DNA from: Taylorella equigenitalis ATCC 35865
GTDB lineage: Bacteria; Pseudomonadota; Gammaproteobacteria; Burkholderiales; Burkholderiaceae_B
Direction of reading: 5' to 3'
DNA: 64,000 bases
NCBI RefSeq assembly: GCF_000276685.1
Contig: NC_018108.1
Coordinates: forward strand, 1,054,001-1,118,000
Within the stretch, counting starts at the first letter, position 1. Every line of letters starts with the position of its first letter. The notes under the pieces are model-generated. The model was not told the origin of the DNA and searched no databases. It saw only the letters and a program-made list of their open reading frames with translations. A program made the position numbers and the translations under genes. Below are positions 18,962-27,248 of the stretch, piece after piece.

Positions 18962-19202
18962 TTATGTTTTATTTACTTTGGCAATGTTAAAGAACTGGGC
19001 TCAACACCCTCAGTTGTATGTTAGAGGGTGTTTGAGAAAGAATTAAGAGTCACCTATAAACCATTTACACAAAAAACGTTACAGGCTCACGAAATTTGCT
19101 TGTTAGATAATGCCTCATCCAAATTTTTATTTTTATTATTGTGAAAGTGAGCAGGTAAAAACTGTCTTAAAACCAAATCGTAATATAAGATGGAATAATA
19201 AA
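18962..19202. repeat. Cassette leader and spacer A/main locus
   Basis: It has the in-frame TAA (18962-18964), TGGCAATG at 18979-18986, and a perfect 9-base hairpin AACACCCTC/GAGGGTGTT (19003-19011 and 19024-19032). A spacer shared with the one at 8.4 kb follows. The remainder is AT-rich. Confidence 0.8.
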
Positions 19203-19844
19203 CTATTCCCAAAAATAAACCGATTTATTCAGTTCATACCAAGTCTTAATATCAAAAAGCATAGTATTCCTAAAGTTAGTTTCGATATAATTTTTTAAAT
19301 CGGCATTAATTAAAAGTAAATTCCTTAAACCTTCAATATTTGACATAAAAATTTTTTTATTACCAACTTCATCGCAGGAAACCAATGATAAAGGTTCACC
19401 GTTATTCGAATATTTAATTTGTACAAGTTCAGACTTTATCTGCCAGCTAAAAACCCTTAAAAAATAAAAAACTTCCTTGGTAATTTGATTTCCCTTAGTA
19501 TCAACTATAAATGCATTACATTTGTCGTCTTCATAGTCAAACCCATTAATTTTTAGAAATTTATAGAGGGCTTCTGAGACAATAAAAAAATTACCATAAT
19601 TTACATAATCAAAATTAACTTGTTTATGACCTTTCAAACATATAAATACATGTTGAGGTAATTTTTGAATATTCTTAGTAGCACTTAACCTAACCCAAGG
19701 GAAGTCAAAATTTGGATGAGTATTTTTAGGATTAAATCGTTCTGATATACCAATTTCCCCTGAGGATGATAACGGTAATTTATTTTTACTAGCTATCTCA
19801 GTCATTCTAATAGGAACATCCCAAACTAATAATTCATTCTTCAT
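19203..19844 (-). CDS. Immunity protein of the VgrG-Rhs toxin (DUF1629/Imm11-Imm43-like)
   Basis: A 213-residue cytoplasmic protein placed 10 bases after the stop of the full-length VgrG-Rhs gene. Its plan (short strand VWDVPIRMTEIA, then FNPKNTHPNFDFPWVRLSATKNI, then a VSEALYKFLKINGF helix, then a mixed C-terminus) resembles DUF1629-type immunity proteins. The assignment of family is tentative; the role as antidote rests on position. It does not resemble the five cassette immunity proteins, which agrees with each antidote being specific to its own tip. Confidence 0.65.
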   Translation of the reverse strand: MKNELLVWDVPIRMTEIASKNKLPLSSSGEIGISERFNPKNTHPNFDFPWVRLSATKNIQKLPQHVFICLKGHKQVNFDYVNYGNFFIVSEALYKFLKINGFDYEDDKCNAFIVDTKGNQITKEVFYFLRVFSWQIKSELVQIKYSNNGEPLSLVSCDEVGNKKIFMSNIEGLRNLLLINADLKNYIETNFRNTMLFDIKTWYELNKSVYFWE

Positions 19845-19854
19845 CTTGCTTTAC

Positions 19855-22800
19855 CTAGTGTAGTCTTACATGGTAATTAGCGTTTGCACTTAAACCAGTT
19901 CGAAGTTTATCTTGCAATTGAGTAACTTTTTGTTTAGCTATAGACTTGGCTTCACTCTGACACATACCCTTATTATTAACATTATCATCATATTCACTTT
20001 TAATAGAATCAATTTTCTTAGCAACATCAGCATTATAAGTTCCATGGCTTCCTCTATGCCAGAACATCCTACCAGCATTTTGTGCATCAACCATAGTTGA
20101 GGGCATATAAATTCCATTACGCCATCCATTTTTTCCGAATTCTGAACCAACCATACCAATCTCCTTCAAAAATGCACTTTCTTTTTTCCATACTTGTTGA
20201 GGAATTATGTGATGAGTTTGCCAAACAGCATTCCAAGACCCACTAGGTCGGAATATATTAACAGCCTCCATGTATTTTCTTAGTTTGTAGCCACTCCAAC
20301 CAATAGGGTCAATCCACTCCACTGGATTTGGTGCATAAAGAAAACTATTCAACCCACCCAATAATCCTATCGGATCAAGTGAAATGAACCTACCAATCTC
20401 AGGGTCATAGTAGCGGAAGGTATTGTAGTGTAGCTCACTTTCTGCATCAAAGTACTGACCTTGGAATCTATGATTGTTTATTACACCATCATCAGACACA
20501 GGAGCAGAGATGATAGTATCACCCCATGCCTTAGCTTGTGCCTCCCACACCACCTCTTGTTCTGCATTCATCAGAATTTGTGGAGTGCCTATCTGATCGT
20601 TCACATAGTGATAAACAGCTGGAGCAACACCCTTCGAACCACCGCCTAAGCTGCCTGCCCCTCCAGAACCGCCTCCTGCAACACCATAACCAAACCCTAC
20701 AGCAGCAGTATTCGTATACTGCACAAGTGGTACAAACTCTCCATCCTCATACAAGTACTGAACTTCTGAGCTTAACTTTCTTGTCTCTGAGCCTGCATCC
20801 TTTCTTATCTGAGCCTGAACTGCTAACTGCTCCCCAATCCTATCCTCAGACGCAATTGTTAAACCATCCCAGTCATAAAGCGTCTGTTCTAATACCTCTT
20901 TAGTCCTTACATCTACTACTCTCTTACCTATCCTTCTGCCAAACACGTCATAGCGGTACTGGGTATCAAGCCTACTTCCTGCTCTAGCTCCTCTAAATGT
21001 AGAAGACTTCATCTGATTGAATCCATCCCAATCAAATGTCTGTATTCCCTTAGCACTCTCTTTTTTGATTAAATTACCTCTTTGGTCATAATCAAAGTGT
21101 GAGCCTGAGATGTGCCTTAGCAAATTGCCCATCACTTTAGATAAACCACTAGGAAGTGTGTTCTCTACTTGATGTTGATATGTGCTTAAAGCACTATGCT
21201 CTTTACTTAAGATATTGTGTGCTGGGTCAAAGCTAAAGGTCTCCTCTCCCAATGGTCCCTTAGCATTGATTAGTCTTCCTATCGGGTCATAACGATAGCT
21301 AAGCTCTCCTTTGCGACTATCTTTAATGTTGATTAACTGATTTGCTCCATCATACTGATAGTCTCGATTGAGTATGCTTTTCTTAACGTATTTGCCACTT
21401 TGAGTGTGTTGATTAGCTAGACGACCTGCTGCATCATATGCTGTGGTCTGAAGCATGTCCTGAGCCCAATGGCGTTTTACTTCACGGTGATTGTCATCTC
21501 GTTCATAGTCTACGATTCGCTCTTTATCAAGCAACATCCCATGAAGATGACCTGATCCATATCTTAAATAATCAACCTCTTTTCCATCTGGTCTTACTGT
21601 TTTGATTAGGTTAGATAGCTCATCGTATTCAAATCTCCATAGCTTGGTGACATGATGATCAAAGATGTCGTATGAGTGAATCTCTCTTAACACATTACCT
21701 AATGCATCAAGCTCAAATTGATTCTCTGATAATGGGTTTTTCGCTAAGGTGAGTCGCCCATTTAAGTCATAGTCATATTCACGGACCTCATCTGCACTAG
21801 TGGTTTTAGTCATACGACCCATAATGTCGTACTGGAAGCTTAGGGTCTGATCTACAAACGTAACACTATCTAAACGCCCTGTTAACTTGTTGACCTGATA
21901 ACGCTTCTCTTTACCGTCAAACCCTCTTTCATAAACAAGCCTACTAAGCGGATCATACTCAAAGAGGTATTTGTCATTGTTTTCATTGATAAGCTTAGAT
22001 AGCCTACCAAGCACATCGTATCTATACCCTACTTCATTATTAAGTGCATCGATGCGTGTTTCAGTTCGACCTGCAGAGTTATATTCATATCGTGTCTCAC
22101 GATCAAGCCCGTCTATGAACTTAAGTAGACGCCCTTCAGCATCATGCTCTAGGTATACTGGGTTGGTTCCACTTCTTTCTACTTTGCAAATATTGCTGTA
22201 GTAATCATAAGTGTAGACTTCCGTGGTACCGCAAGGTTCCGTCATCTTGACCACACGACCTAATAGGTCATAATCCCATTTAGTCGTTTTACCTGAGCAG
22301 TCTCTAAATGATGCTACCTCTCCAGTTGGATGGTATAGGATGTGTTTATTACCTCCTTTAGCATCCTGAATTCTAATCACTTGACCTTTTGTGTTGTACT
22401 GATATTTAGTGACATGGCCCAAAGGATCTATCTCAGACTCAACCAATTTCAAATTGTTATATGTCCTATGCCACTCATATCCCATTGGATCAGTAAGTGT
22501 TATTAGATTATTATCTAAGTCATAGTCATATCTAATGCTAGTATTATCTGGCTGTAATACTTCCACTAAATTATCAAATGCATCGTATACAAATTTACTA
22601 GTAGTCCCATCTTGATATCTAACCTGAGTGATATTGTTATATTTATCACGTTCATTGATTCGCTTAGTTCCATCGCAGTAGTGAATCTGCATTAAATAAT
22701 TGTCTTCATTAAAGACATATTTTGTAGTTTGACCTAATGCATCCGTCACATAAGTGGATAATTCTTTACGCTCATATCTTATATACAATGCTTCCGAACC

Positions 22801-25800
22801 ATCATCTAAACTTTCATGGACACAACGACCGTGACTACCATCAATCTCCCAAGATAAGTTAACACCACGTGCTGTCTTATCTTCATACCTGGTAATTAAG
22901 TGATTAGATTGATATTTGTATTTATTTGAAAGTGCATACCTATCTGTTGCCGTTATTAAGTTACCATCGGCATCATAGGAATATTTAGCAAGTACAACTT
23001 CAACCTTGTTGCCTGTCTCTAAATCAGTTTCGTAGTAGTAAACCTCATCAAACCTATTCTGATCGTCATATCTAAAATATAAGTTATATAAATCGTTTTC
23101 TAAATTAGATAAACGAGACTCATCATCATAGTCTAGTTTCAGTATGTTGTTCTGTGCATCAGTACATAGGTGCAATCTAAATACTGAGCCTATTTTCTTA
23201 AATATTAATTTATTGTCATTTTTATACCTGATCTGCAAAGTATCAGGATCAACTTGAGACCAGAATAATTCTTCATTCCTGTCATAGATTTCTTTATTTA
23301 TAGGTAATTGTTGTGGACAACGCACCAACCTACCTTCAAAATTAACAAATACAGGAGTCTCTTCATGCAAATATATAAATTGCATGTAAGGTGTCATCCA
23401 TCTTGGACCTAACGGACTTAATACTGACTGCTGATCAAAAGCATAGTTATTTGATCTATACATCCTAGTCCAAGATATTTTCTTTATCCCTGGTAGTGCA
23501 AAGTCTGTATGATAAAAACGCTCTTCACCTAGTGAAAAGTCAATTGAATGCGGTGATGTGGCTTGAGACACTGCACCAGAAGCCAAATCCATACCAATAT
23601 CAACTATGCCATCTACAGCCATCCCTACAACTGGTGCTAATAGAATCTTACTTGATGATAAACCCTTACATTCCTTACAATCTGCACTTGGTTCATCGGA
23701 TTTTTTATTCTTATCTTTTCCTCCCTTATCATCTCCACCACCTTCTTTTTTATCGGATTTTCCTTTACCTGAACCTCCCTTGCCAGATCCACCACCACTA
23801 TCAGGCCCAGAGAACCAAACTTTAAGACCTCGATTAAACCTCAATCCCACTAAATCAGTTGCCAAACTTCCATCTTTATTTTCTTTACCTATGAGTTGAC
23901 CACTAATACCAGAAGCTCCAACACTAAAATATTGTTTACTATTATTTTGAACAACTCCACTAAGGTATATAACATTAAGACCTAAAGTCTGTGCTCCAAC
24001 AGAACCTTTTACACCCGTTAAACTAATACTAGTTGAAACATCATTGACATGGGTAATCTTATTTTTAGACGATAAAAGTTCAAATTCAAATTTTAAAGGT
24101 GCCTTATTCGTTATGGATGCTTCTGTCTGCATGGTATAACCAAAAATTGCACTAACATCTACATTTGATGCAGAGTCTATTTTCGTAGATGAACTTTTAG
24201 ATTCAATACCTAATTTAGGTGTCTTCCAAGATAACGAGCCAGTGTTTAACTTTGACTTAGTATTTATATTAAAAATTTCATCTACACCAACACTTTGAAC
24301 CACATCTCCAGTTACTTCTTCCTCATCAGAGGTCTCAGAATTTAGGTGATAACCAAGCATAGTATGAGTAGCCACACCACTAACTGTACTTGTAAACGTA
24401 CCCTTAATGGTTTCATCAACTCCATCCAAATAGTCCTCTTTTAAATTACCGCCAATCTTCTCTGTTAATTGAGTTTTAATCAGTCTCTCATGATCGCTCT
24501 CATACTTTGCCTCTCTACCACTTTTTAAAGTTACATCTGAAGTACTATGTGTAGTATGAGATCGGAAACTTGAAATTGATGAAGTTACATTGCCATCAAT
24601 TGTTTGAGTTTGCTTATCCTTAACGTGAGTGTTCATATCACGCTCTGCTACAAACGATAGCAACTCATTGCCTGGACTATCCTCAAACATCATGCGGTTT
24701 GCATTGCTAGCATCACCGTTTTTACTACGAGTAAAGAAGCCACTTTGAGTCGCATCATCTGGAAGGTTTACAGGAGGCATGTTTTCATTGTTATATACAC
24801 GTCCTATCACCACTGGACGATCAGGCTGACCATCTACAAAGTCAACCACAACCTCTTCACCTACACGTGGAATTTGAACACCACCAAATCCAGATCCAGC
24901 CCAAGGACTTGATACACGTACCCAGCAAGAACTATTTTCATCTCTCTTACCGTCCCTATCCCAGTGAAACTGTACTTTAATTCGACCATATTTATCTGTC
25001 CAAATCTCTTCACCTGCTGGACCTGTAACTACTGCCGTTTGTGGACCACCCATCTTAGGTTCTTTATGAATCCTAGGTGCTCTATACTGAACATCAGCTG
25101 GAATAAGGAGAGCTGATGTCTGAAGGTTGTAGTTAACATCATCTCCTGATACATAGGATTGAACCGATATGTCATACTCAGTTTTGACTACAAGATATTC
25201 GCCATCATCTGCTGCGTATGGTGCTTGTTTTAGTTCTATCTTATATCCTGATGCTAGGTCTCTTAGACGTGTGCGAGCCTCAGCATAATCCTGAAGAGCT
25301 TGCAAGGATTCTAGATGCACTTTTGCATAATGTTCAGACTCATCAGCTGAGATATACCCACCAAACGGCTCGTAAATATCAAGCTCTCTTCCTGCAGAGT
25401 ATTTACTACCTACGTTGCTCTCTCCAGATAAATCTCCACGAGGATTCTCAAAGTTATAGTCTTGGGTCGAATATGAACTTGATGTAATCTGACCTCCAGA
25501 TTGCCAATCAAACACATGTTGATCGTGAGCATAAGCCACTTTATCTTCATGATAAAAATATGCTGTTCCGTTTACTGGAAGCTTCGGATGCGTGTCTTTT
25601 GAGTCTGTAAGAACCAAATAATGTTTTTTATCATCATGTCGGAACCAGTAGTAAATACCTTCATGCTCTAATAGGCGACTTACAAAAGAAAAATCTGTCT
25701 CGTTATACTGAACGCAGTAATTCCACTTTCTATAACTTTCAAATAACTTATTCTCAATATATACATCGTAATCTTCAAGAACCTTTTTGACCACATCCAC

Positions 25801-26142
25801 TGCAGTCATCTCTTGAAATATGCGACTATTGTTAGTCTGTGTGCTATACCATAAGTGCGGAACCACTGTGAACTCATATATAAAATACTTACGAGCATCC
25901 TCTATCTTCTCACTAACCTTACGCACTGAGCTGATCATACCGTTTATGTATCTGAGGGATTTCTCGGTATCAATCTCAATGCTTACATCCGTACCTAGAA
26001 GTTGAGTTTGATCTATAGGCTTATCTTCAGCAACTGCCTGTACACGGTACTCAAACAAATTTGATAGCTCATCTTTACCCTTAAGAGATAGAAATCTTAG
26101 ACTATCACCAAAAATGGTTTTAAGATTAACGATACGATTCAT
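19855..26142 (-). CDS. VgrG-Rhs fusion effector with AHH-like nuclease tip
   Basis: A 2095-residue single frame. Residues 1 to about 560 are a full VgrG spike: gp27-like start, then the OB-fold segment with KYGRIKVQFHWDRDG, CWVRVSSPWAGSGFGG and PRVGEEVVVDFVDGQPDRPVVIGR. A spike/coiled region follows, then a Gly-Lys-Asp-rich linker (about 775-820) and a hydrophobic stretch. From about 870 (GEERFYHTDFALPG) the Rhs shell with tens of YD repeats runs to the processing region [14 protein letters not shown] (about 1924). The last 145 residues, after WIDPIGW, are the toxin: THHIIPQQVW, NGIYMPS, HRGSHGTYN, an AHH/HNH nuclease pattern. It should form the T6SS tip and carry the toxin. The start overlaps the pentapeptide gene by four bases. 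It is the only Rhs here with an intact head. Confidence 0.9.
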   Translation of the reverse strand: MNRIVNLKTIFGDSLRFLSLKGKDELSNLFEYRVQAVAEDKPIDQTQLLGTDVSIEIDTEKSLRYINGMISSVRKVSEKIEDARKYFIYEFTVVPHLWYSTQTNNSRIFQEMTAVDVVKKVLEDYDVYIENKLFESYRKWNYCVQYNETDFSFVSRLLEHEGIYYWFRHDDKKHYLVLTDSKDTHPKLPVNGTAYFYHEDKVAYAHDQHVFDWQSGGQITSSSYSTQDYNFENPRGDLSGESNVGSKYSAGRELDIYEPFGGYISADESEHYAKVHLESLQALQDYAEARTRLRDLASGYKIELKQAPYAADDGEYLVVKTEYDISVQSYVSGDDVNYNLQTSALLIPADVQYRAPRIHKEPKMGGPQTAVVTGPAGEEIWTDKYGRIKVQFHWDRDGKRDENSSCWVRVSSPWAGSGFGGVQIPRVGEEVVVDFVDGQPDRPVVIGRVYNNENMPPVNLPDDATQSGFFTRSKNGDASNANRMMFEDSPGNELLSFVAERDMNTHVKDKQTQTIDGNVTSSISSFRSHTTHSTSDVTLKSGREAKYESDHERLIKTQLTEKIGGNLKEDYLDGVDETIKGTFTSTVSGVATHTMLGYHLNSETSDEEEVTGDVVQSVGVDEIFNINTKSKLNTGSLSWKTPKLGIESKSSSTKIDSASNVDVSAIFGYTMQTEASITNKAPLKFEFELLSSKNKITHVNDVSTSISLTGVKGSVGAQTLGLNVIYLSGVVQNNSKQYFSVGASGISGQLIGKENKDGSLATDLVGLRFNRGLKVWFSGPDSGGGSGKGGSGKGKSDKKEGGGDDKGGKDKNKKSDEPSADCKECKGLSSSKILLAPVVGMAVDGIVDIGMDLASGAVSQATSPHSIDFSLGEERFYHTDFALPGIKKISWTRMYRSNNYAFDQQSVLSPLGPRWMTPYMQFIYLHEETPVFVNFEGRLVRCPQQLPINKEIYDRNEELFWSQVDPDTLQIRYKNDNKLIFKKIGSVFRLHLCTDAQNNILKLDYDDESRLSNLENDLYNLYFRYDDQNRFDEVYYYETDLETGNKVEVVLAKYSYDADGNLITATDRYALSNKYKYQSNHLITRYEDKTARGVNLSWEIDGSHGRCVHESLDDGSEALYIRYERKELSTYVTDALGQTTKYVFNEDNYLMQIHYCDGTKRINERDKYNNITQVRYQDGTTSKFVYDAFDNLVEVLQPDNTSIRYDYDLDNNLITLTDPMGYEWHRTYNNLKLVESEIDPLGHVTKYQYNTKGQVIRIQDAKGGNKHILYHPTGEVASFRDCSGKTTKWDYDLLGRVVKMTEPCGTTEVYTYDYYSNICKVERSGTNPVYLEHDAEGRLLKFIDGLDRETRYEYNSAGRTETRIDALNNEVGYRYDVLGRLSKLINENNDKYLFEYDPLSRLVYERGFDGKEKRYQVNKLTGRLDSVTFVDQTLSFQYDIMGRMTKTTSADEVREYDYDLNGRLTLAKNPLSENQFELDALGNVLREIHSYDIFDHHVTKLWRFEYDELSNLIKTVRPDGKEVDYLRYGSGHLHGMLLDKERIVDYERDDNHREVKRHWAQDMLQTTAYDAAGRLANQHTQSGKYVKKSILNRDYQYDGANQLINIKDSRKGELSYRYDPIGRLINAKGPLGEETFSFDPAHNILSKEHSALSTYQHQVENTLPSGLSKVMGNLLRHISGSHFDYDQRGNLIKKESAKGIQTFDWDGFNQMKSSTFRGARAGSRLDTQYRYDVFGRRIGKRVVDVRTKEVLEQTLYDWDGLTIASEDRIGEQLAVQAQIRKDAGSETRKLSSEVQYLYEDGEFVPLVQYTNTAAVGFGYGVAGGGSGGAGSLGGGSKGVAPAVYHYVNDQIGTPQILMNAEQEVVWEAQAKAWGDTIISAPVSDDGVINNHRFQGQYFDAESELHYNTFRYYDPEIGRFISLDPIGLLGGLNSFLYAPNPVEWIDPIGWSGYKLRKYMEAVNIFRPSGSWNAVWQTHHIIPQQVWKKESAFLKEIGMVGSEFGKNGWRNGIYMPSTMVDAQNAGRMFWHRGSHGTYNADVAKKIDSIKSEYDDNVNNKGMCQSEAKSIAKQKVTQLQDKLRTGLSANANYHVRLH

Positions 26143-27248
26143 GATAGTGGCCCTTTAGTATCGGATACTTGTGTTGTATTTGGAGAATTGGTTCTAAATT
26201 GTTCTGACCATAGCTCAGCTTCAAATAAAGCTACATCCTTTTCTATAGCTCCAGGAGCTGTCTTAAGATCAGACTGTTCTGTTAATGCTCGATGAAATCG
26301 TGTCTCTCTTAGATTTGATTCATCGAAAGTTGACTCATTTAAATTTGAGTAAGAAAAATCCGTGTAATAGAGATTGCAATTATTAAAACTGCAGTTAATT
26401 GCACTGGCTTTTTTCCAATGCGTTAGCGATAAATCAGAATTGTCAAAATGTGATTTTTCAAAGTTAGCTTGAGCGAATACAGCTTGTTTTAAATCTGCAT
26501 TTTGTATCGATAAGTTTTGCCCATGAGCCTCAACAAAAACTGAGAAGGGTGCGATACACTCATTCATAAGCACATTGTCTAATTTACTACCCTTGAAAGA
26601 ACATTGAGTAAGGTTAGCTTTATTAAAAGAAGAATTTGTTAAGTCACTGTCTGTAAATGAGCATAATTTCAAATCATATTTATCAAAATTTGCACCAATA
26701 AGTTTAGATTTAGACCAGACAATATGATTAAGTTTGCAATTCTTAATCTTTATAGACCGACAATCTAAGTCGTAGAAAATTGCTTTGTACATTTGACAAT
26801 TTTTAAAACTTACTTCAGTCAAATCTACTTCTGCAAACAATGTTTCACTTAGATCAGAAGTTAAGAAAGATACATTACTAAGGGTACATCTTAAAATGGC
26901 ACCCTTTGAAAAATATGAATTAAATACAGAAAACTTAATTAATTTAGAATTTGTCCATTTAACACTGTAAAAATAAGAATCTTTGATGTAGAAATTTTCA
27001 GCTTTAGAATCATTTATAAAAGCATCCAATACATAACAATCTTCAAACGAACATCCAGTCAAATCGCACGAATTGAAAGTCGTTTGACTTAATCGAACAT
27101 CAATAAATTTCGTGTTAGAAAAATTAATATTATCAAATACTACTCCTGACAAATCCCAATGATTAAATGTTCTATTGCTTAAATCCAATCCTTTTAGGGG
27201 TACACCATTATCAATCCACTCTTTAAGAAGTTTGTCATTAAGATGCAT
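26139..27248 (-). CDS. Pentapeptide-repeat protein of the T6SS tip module
   Basis: A 369-residue protein made almost wholly of pentapeptide repeats of the A(D/N)LXX type (for example GVVFDNINFSNTKF, then many NLxxSxF units), which fold as a right-handed beta-helix. It has no signal or membrane segment. Its start overlaps the end of the DUF2169 gene by 11 bases (GGGAGGG before the ATG), and its stop overlaps the VgrG-Rhs start, so it is co-translated with both. In comparable modules such proteins sit with DUF2169 adaptors and VgrG; a role in loading or capping the tip is inferred. Confidence 0.82.
   Translation of the reverse strand: MHLNDKLLKEWIDNGVPLKGLDLSNRTFNHWDLSGVVFDNINFSNTKFIDVRLSQTTFNSCDLTGCSFEDCYVLDAFINDSKAENFYIKDSYFYSVKWTNSKLIKFSVFNSYFSKGAILRCTLSNVSFLTSDLSETLFAEVDLTEVSFKNCQMYKAIFYDLDCRSIKIKNCKLNHIVWSKSKLIGANFDKYDLKLCSFTDSDLTNSSFNKANLTQCSFKGSKLDNVLMNECIAPFSVFVEAHGQNLSIQNADLKQAVFAQANFEKSHFDNSDLSLTHWKKASAINCSFNNCNLYYTDFSYSNLNESTFDESNLRETRFHRALTEQSDLKTAPGAIEKDVALFEAELWSEQFRTNSPNTTQVSDTKGPLS

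Noticed and set aside
4246-19202. Repeated Rhs DNA as a CRISPR-like or satellite array
   Set aside because: Repeats are kilobase-long coding segments with unique toxin tips, not short regular units.
19855-26142. Contact-dependent inhibition (CdiA/BcpA) locus
   Set aside because: No two-partner secretion signal, filamentous haemagglutinin repeats or CdiB; the head is a VgrG, so delivery is by T6SS.
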